Positions 61,090 to 64,000 of a DNA stretch of 64,000 nucleotides are shown in pieces. Under the pieces are notes generated by a model. It was given only the letters and a program-made list of their open reading frames with translations. It had not been told where the DNA came from and searched no databases. The position numbers and the translations under genes are program-made. The stretch is from Nocardia africana NBRC 100379. Its GTDB lineage: Bacteria > Actinomycetota > Actinomycetes > Mycobacteriales > Mycobacteriaceae. Each line of letters starts with the position of its first letter. Position 1 is the stretch's first letter. The stretch is from assembly GCF_001612635.1 (NCBI RefSeq), contig NZ_BDAV01000015.1, positions 62,001 through 126,000 on the forward strand, read 5' to 3'.

Positions 61090-64000
61090 TCACTCCTGTC
61101 GCGGCATTCGAAGCGCCAACGCGGCCGACAGCGCCGTGACGGAGGGATTGTCGAACAGCTCGGCGGTGGCGATCCGGATCCCCAGCCGGCGCTCGAGACG
61201 GCGCCGCAGATCGATGGCCAACAGTGAGGAGAGATTCAGCGTCGCGAAGTCCGCTTCGGGATCGACGGATTCGACCTCGCGCGACAGCGCACCCGCGACC
61301 GTAGCGCGGACGATTCGCTGAACGTCGGCGCCCGAAACAGCGTCGGCAACGTCGGATACACCGTTGTCGGCCGCCGAGCCCGGCGCTCGTCCGCGTGGCA
61401 GATCGGCTGCGAAGGAACCGGAAGGCGCCAGCGCCTCGCGAAGTCTGGCCGCGACCGGTCCCGGGTCGTCGGTGGGCGTGTAATCCAGCGCGAGCACCAC
61501 CGCCTGGGGGCGGCCGAGGATCGCGGACAACACGGACATGCCGCGGGCGGCATCGAAGGGGGTGATGCCGGCGGTCCGTAGATGTGCGGCGCCCCCGGCC
61601 GAGCGGGCGAGGCCGGCGTCCCAGCTACCCCACGCGATGCTGGTCACGGCGCGGCCGGTGGTGCCGCGAGCCAGTGCGTCCAATGCCGCGTTGGCCGCGG
61701 CGTACGCCGCCTGTCCGGGCGATCCGAACAAGCCGGTGGCGGAGGAGAACAGGAGGGTGAAGTCGACCGGGTCGCTCGCCGTCAGCTCCAGCAGCGAGAC
61801 GGCCGCGGTCACTTTCGGCTCGAAGTGCGATGCCAGGGATTCCCCTGTCACGCGGTCGAATTCGGCGTCCTGCAACACACCCGCCGCATGGATCAGACCC
61901 CGAATCGTCGATCCGCACGCCCGGATGTCGTCGAGTGCGTTGGCCAGATCCGCGCGATCGGCGACATCGCACCGCACGACCACCACGCGGTCCTCGGCGC
62001 CGTCGAGCAGTGGCGGCAGCGGCCGAGGGCGCCGGGTCAGCACCACCACGTCACGTGCGCCCTGTTCGAGCAGCCACCGGACCGCGGCGGCTCCCAGCGC
62101 GCCGAGCCCGCCGGTGACCACATAGGTGCCGTCGGCGCAGAGCGGGACCTCGGAGCGGGCGCCCCCGAGCTGCCCGAACCGCCGCGTCAGCGTCCGCGCC
62201 CCCTCCACCCGAACTTCGGCGGGCCCGGCCTGGCCCAGCACGAGATCGCGCACGGTATCGGCGCCGCGGTCATCGGACCAGATCAGCCGCACCGGGCGGC
62301 CGGATTCCAGCTGCAGCGTCCGGACCAGCGCGGCGACGGCATTCTGTGTGACGGATGCCGGGTCGCGCAGCACCACGGTGAGGCTCGCCGTCGTCTCCGC
62401 CGCGACGATCTGCTGCAGCACGCGCAGAGCTCGTTCGGCGTCGAAGACGGGTGTGTGCACCTCGGCGGGCGCGCCGATTACCTCGCGCCGCGGTTTCCGG
62501 TCCGGTGCGGTGCCGTGCGCGTCGGCCACATTCCCACCGGATCCGGGTAGCGCCGGGAGAACCCGGCCGTGCGGAGCCGGAGGCTCGGGCCAGACCAGTA
62601 CGACGGCCGTCGATCCTTCTCCTGCCGTCGATGCCAGCAGGGCCGCCGACTCGCCGGGGTCCCGAGCGATCCGCTGGGCCGGAACCCGCCGATCCAACGC
62701 GCGCGTAATCGACGTGGCGAGGGCCGACTCGCCGACGATCATCGCCCGTTCGATGGTCGGTCGCGTCGATTCCGCGGTAACCGCGGCGGACGGCACCGTG
62801 ATCCACTGTTCCTCGCGCAGGACGGAATCCGCCCACTCCGGCGCCGTCGCGACGGTCGCGTCGTACTCCGCCCGCCCGCGCGCAGCGGTGCGCCCCCGCA
62901 GCGGGTTCATCCCCGCGCCTGCGATGCCGCCGCGAAGGGAAGCTGCACTTCTGCTTTCGCGCGTCGCATCGTCGGTGACCGGTGCGCCGGCGTCCGCTGT
63001 CTGTGTACCGTCGTCGGCGATCACGGCCGTGCGGGAACAGCTGACGCCCCCGGTGTCTACGGGAGCGGGATGGGTCGCCGGGTGCCCGAGCGGATTGCTC
63101 TGCCAGGGAACACCCGTGCCCGAGAAGGCGATTCGCACGCCGGTCAATGCCACTGCGGGGGCGTCGTGCTGGTCCAGCGCGATGACGTCGCACAGCAGCC
63201 CGTCCGGCCCGTGTTCACGCACGAACGCGTGCGCCTCGGTGAGCAGCACGCGGGGTGCGTCGGAAAGCCATACCGACGCGATGGCTACCGGCACCGTGAG
63301 CCCGTCCGCGGGCAGGAGCTCCCGGCCGGCGGCGGCAATCAGCTGTAAACAGCCGTCGAGCGCGGCGGTGGTCAGCGGAATCGAATCGAAAAGCCCGACG
63401 GCGCTGCGACTACCGGCGCGCACGGCGGCCGGCGTCCGGAAACGCGGACCGTAGTCGAGTCCGCGGTGACGCAAGGACGTATAGAACTCGTCGATATCGA
63501 GTTCCTCCGCTGTCGTCAGGGAGGTCCGATGGTCGTCCACCGTGCGCATCCACCCGAGGATGTCGGCGGGTGAGGCGGGCCCCTCCGCTCGCGCCGAGGC
63601 CAGCGACACCGGACCCAGCAGTACGCGCAGGTCCGATCCGCTGCGGTAGCCGACCGCCGCGAGATCCGCGATATCCGTCCGTTCGTGCACCGTGAAGTCG
63701 GCCAGCCGAATCGGCCCCGGAACCGAATCCAGCAGGCGCCGAATCCAATACGCGGCGGGCACGGTCGGCACGCCGTCCACCACGTGATCGTCCAGTCGTT
63801 CGCGGCCGGGATCGGTCGCGGTGCGGGTGAGCAGTGGGAACGTCTTTCGCCGACACCGCCGTGCGACCGCCGGACCGGGCGTCGCGCCCTGGATCGACCA
63901 GTCGACGTCACGCCCCCGCACATACAGGGCACCGACGGTCCGGAGCAGGGCGGTGACCTCACCGTCGCGATGCGCGGCCGAGAAGACCGAGTCGGCCAGC
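61090..64000 (-). CDS. Type I polyketide synthase, C-terminal part (DH-KR-ACP), N-terminus outside window
   Basis: About 970 codons, open to the right edge. In order: the tail of an acyltransferase or linker (ALYVRGRDVDWS), a dehydratase domain with HxxxGxxxxP (His near 63784, HVVDGVPTVP) and the second motif DGCLQL, a long structural half-domain, a ketoreductase (TGGLGALG near 62110; LFSSATGLFGSPGQAAYAAA near 61730), and a final ACP whose attachment region reads LNLSSLLAIDL instead of the usual GxDSL. No enoylreductase is seen between DH and KR and no thioesterase after the ACP. The FAAL gene follows by two bases. The product is unknown, perhaps an envelope lipid. Confidence 0.9.
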   Translation of the reverse strand, partial: LADSVFSAAHRDGEVTALLRTVGALYVRGRDVDWSIQGATPGPAVARRCRRKTFPLLTRTATDPGRERLDDHVVDGVPTVPAAYWIRRLLDSVPGPIRLADFTVHERTDIADLAAVGYRSGSDLRVLLGPVSLASARAEGPASPADILGWMRTVDDHRTSLTTAEELDIDEFYTSLRHRGLDYGPRFRTPAAVRAGSRSAVGLFDSIPLTTAALDGCLQLIAAAGRELLPADGLTVPVAIASVWLSDAPRVLLTEAHAFVREHGPDGLLCDVIALDQHDAPAVALTGVRIAFSGTGVPWQSNPLGHPATHPAPVDTGGVSCSRTAVIADDGTQTADAGAPVTDDATRESRSAASLRGGIAGAGMNPLRGRTAARGRAEYDATVATAPEWADSVLREEQWITVPSAAVTAESTRPTIERAMIVGESALATSITRALDRRVPAQRIARDPGESAALLASTAGEGSTAVVLVWPEPPAPHGRVLPALPGSGGNVADAHGTAPDRKPRREVIGAPAEVHTPVFDAERALRVLQQIVAAETTASLTVVLRDPASVTQNAVAALVRTLQLESGRPVRLIWSDDRGADTVRDLVLGQAGPAEVRVEGARTLTRRFGQLGGARSEVPLCADGTYVVTGGLGALGAAAVRWLLEQGARDVVVLTRRPRPLPPLLDGAEDRVVVVRCDVADRADLANALDDIRACGSTIRGLIHAAGVLQDAEFDRVTGESLASHFEPKVTAAVSLLELTASDPVDFTLLFSSATGLFGSPGQAAYAAANAALDALARGTTGRAVTSIAWGSWDAGLARSAGGAAHLRTAGITPFDAARGMSVLSAILGRPQAVVLALDYTPTDDPGPVAARLREALAPSGSFAADLPRGRAPGSAADNGVSDVADAVSGADVQRIVRATVAGALSREVESVDPEADFATLNLSSLLAIDLRRRLERRLGIRIATAELFDNPSVTALSAALALRMPRQE

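Overview
The window is very GC-rich, gene-dense DNA from an actinobacterium. A mce4-type operon with a KstR-like operator, a Mam protein, an Sdh1-type succinate dehydrogenase preceded by an Rv0250c-like small gene, a fatty acyl-AMP ligase next to a type I polyketide synthase, and a HAIR-like element before lon together point to the mycolic-acid group (Corynebacteriales), most likely Nocardia or a close relative. The genus is an inference from gene content. No rRNA, tRNA, CRISPR array, transposase or prophage gene was seen.

Layout. 1-3778 (minus): a P450 cut by the window edge, a beta-lactamase-fold hydrolase, a secreted protein of unknown role and a secreted trypsin-like protease. 4069-13895 (plus): KstR-like operator, yrbE4A-yrbE4B-mce4ABCDEF and one Mce-associated protein, coupled by 1-4 base overlaps and ended by a 21-bp hairpin. 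13980-19782 (minus): RNase HI, an SRPBCC protein, a membrane-anchored unknown, a TIGR03084-type protein, a DUF445 protein and a zinc alcohol dehydrogenase. 20015-28698: an AurF-like di-iron oxygenase with a convergent TetR gene, lon with its HAIR-like site, a DUF1707 protein, a TetR-thioesterase pair, a DinB2-like polymerase and a PaaG-like crotonase. 28755-41221: a GT-C-like membrane protein, an AcuI-like reductase, a TetR-MFS pair sharing duplicated operators, an ABC exporter, a quinone-reductase-like protein, a large FAD/Fe-S oxidase, a 34-residue peptide gene and an AlkA-like glycosylase.

41227-47213: a sugar ABC importer lacking its ATPase, a FabG-like reductase, a membrane protein whose 3' end is copied as a 27-bp tandem repeat, and three very small genes. 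47315-51492 (minus): the sdh operon and its small upstream gene. 51675-57824: an alpha/beta hydrolase, an epoxide-hydrolase-like protein, a large acyl-CoA dehydrogenase with a CRP/GlxR-like site, an AAA ATPase and a small coiled-coil protein. 58050-59365: a c-di-AMP (ydaO-type) riboswitch, an NlpC/P60 cell-wall hydrolase, and an S4 protein apparently starting at CTG. 59342-64000 (minus): the acyl-AMP ligase and the C-terminal DH-KR-ACP part of a polyketide synthase that continues beyond the window.

Themes. Many genes concern lipid and sterol uptake or breakdown (mce4, acyl-CoA dehydrogenase, crotonase, thioesterase, reductases) and cell-envelope work (NlpC/P60, acyl-AMP ligase/PKS, GT-C-like protein). 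Eleven genes carry a TANNNT box 6-8 bases before the start codon and no clear Shine-Dalgarno, so they are probably read from leaderless mRNAs. The least explained elements are the 34-residue peptide, the coupled small genes at 46098-46549, the unusual ACP motif and the CTG start.
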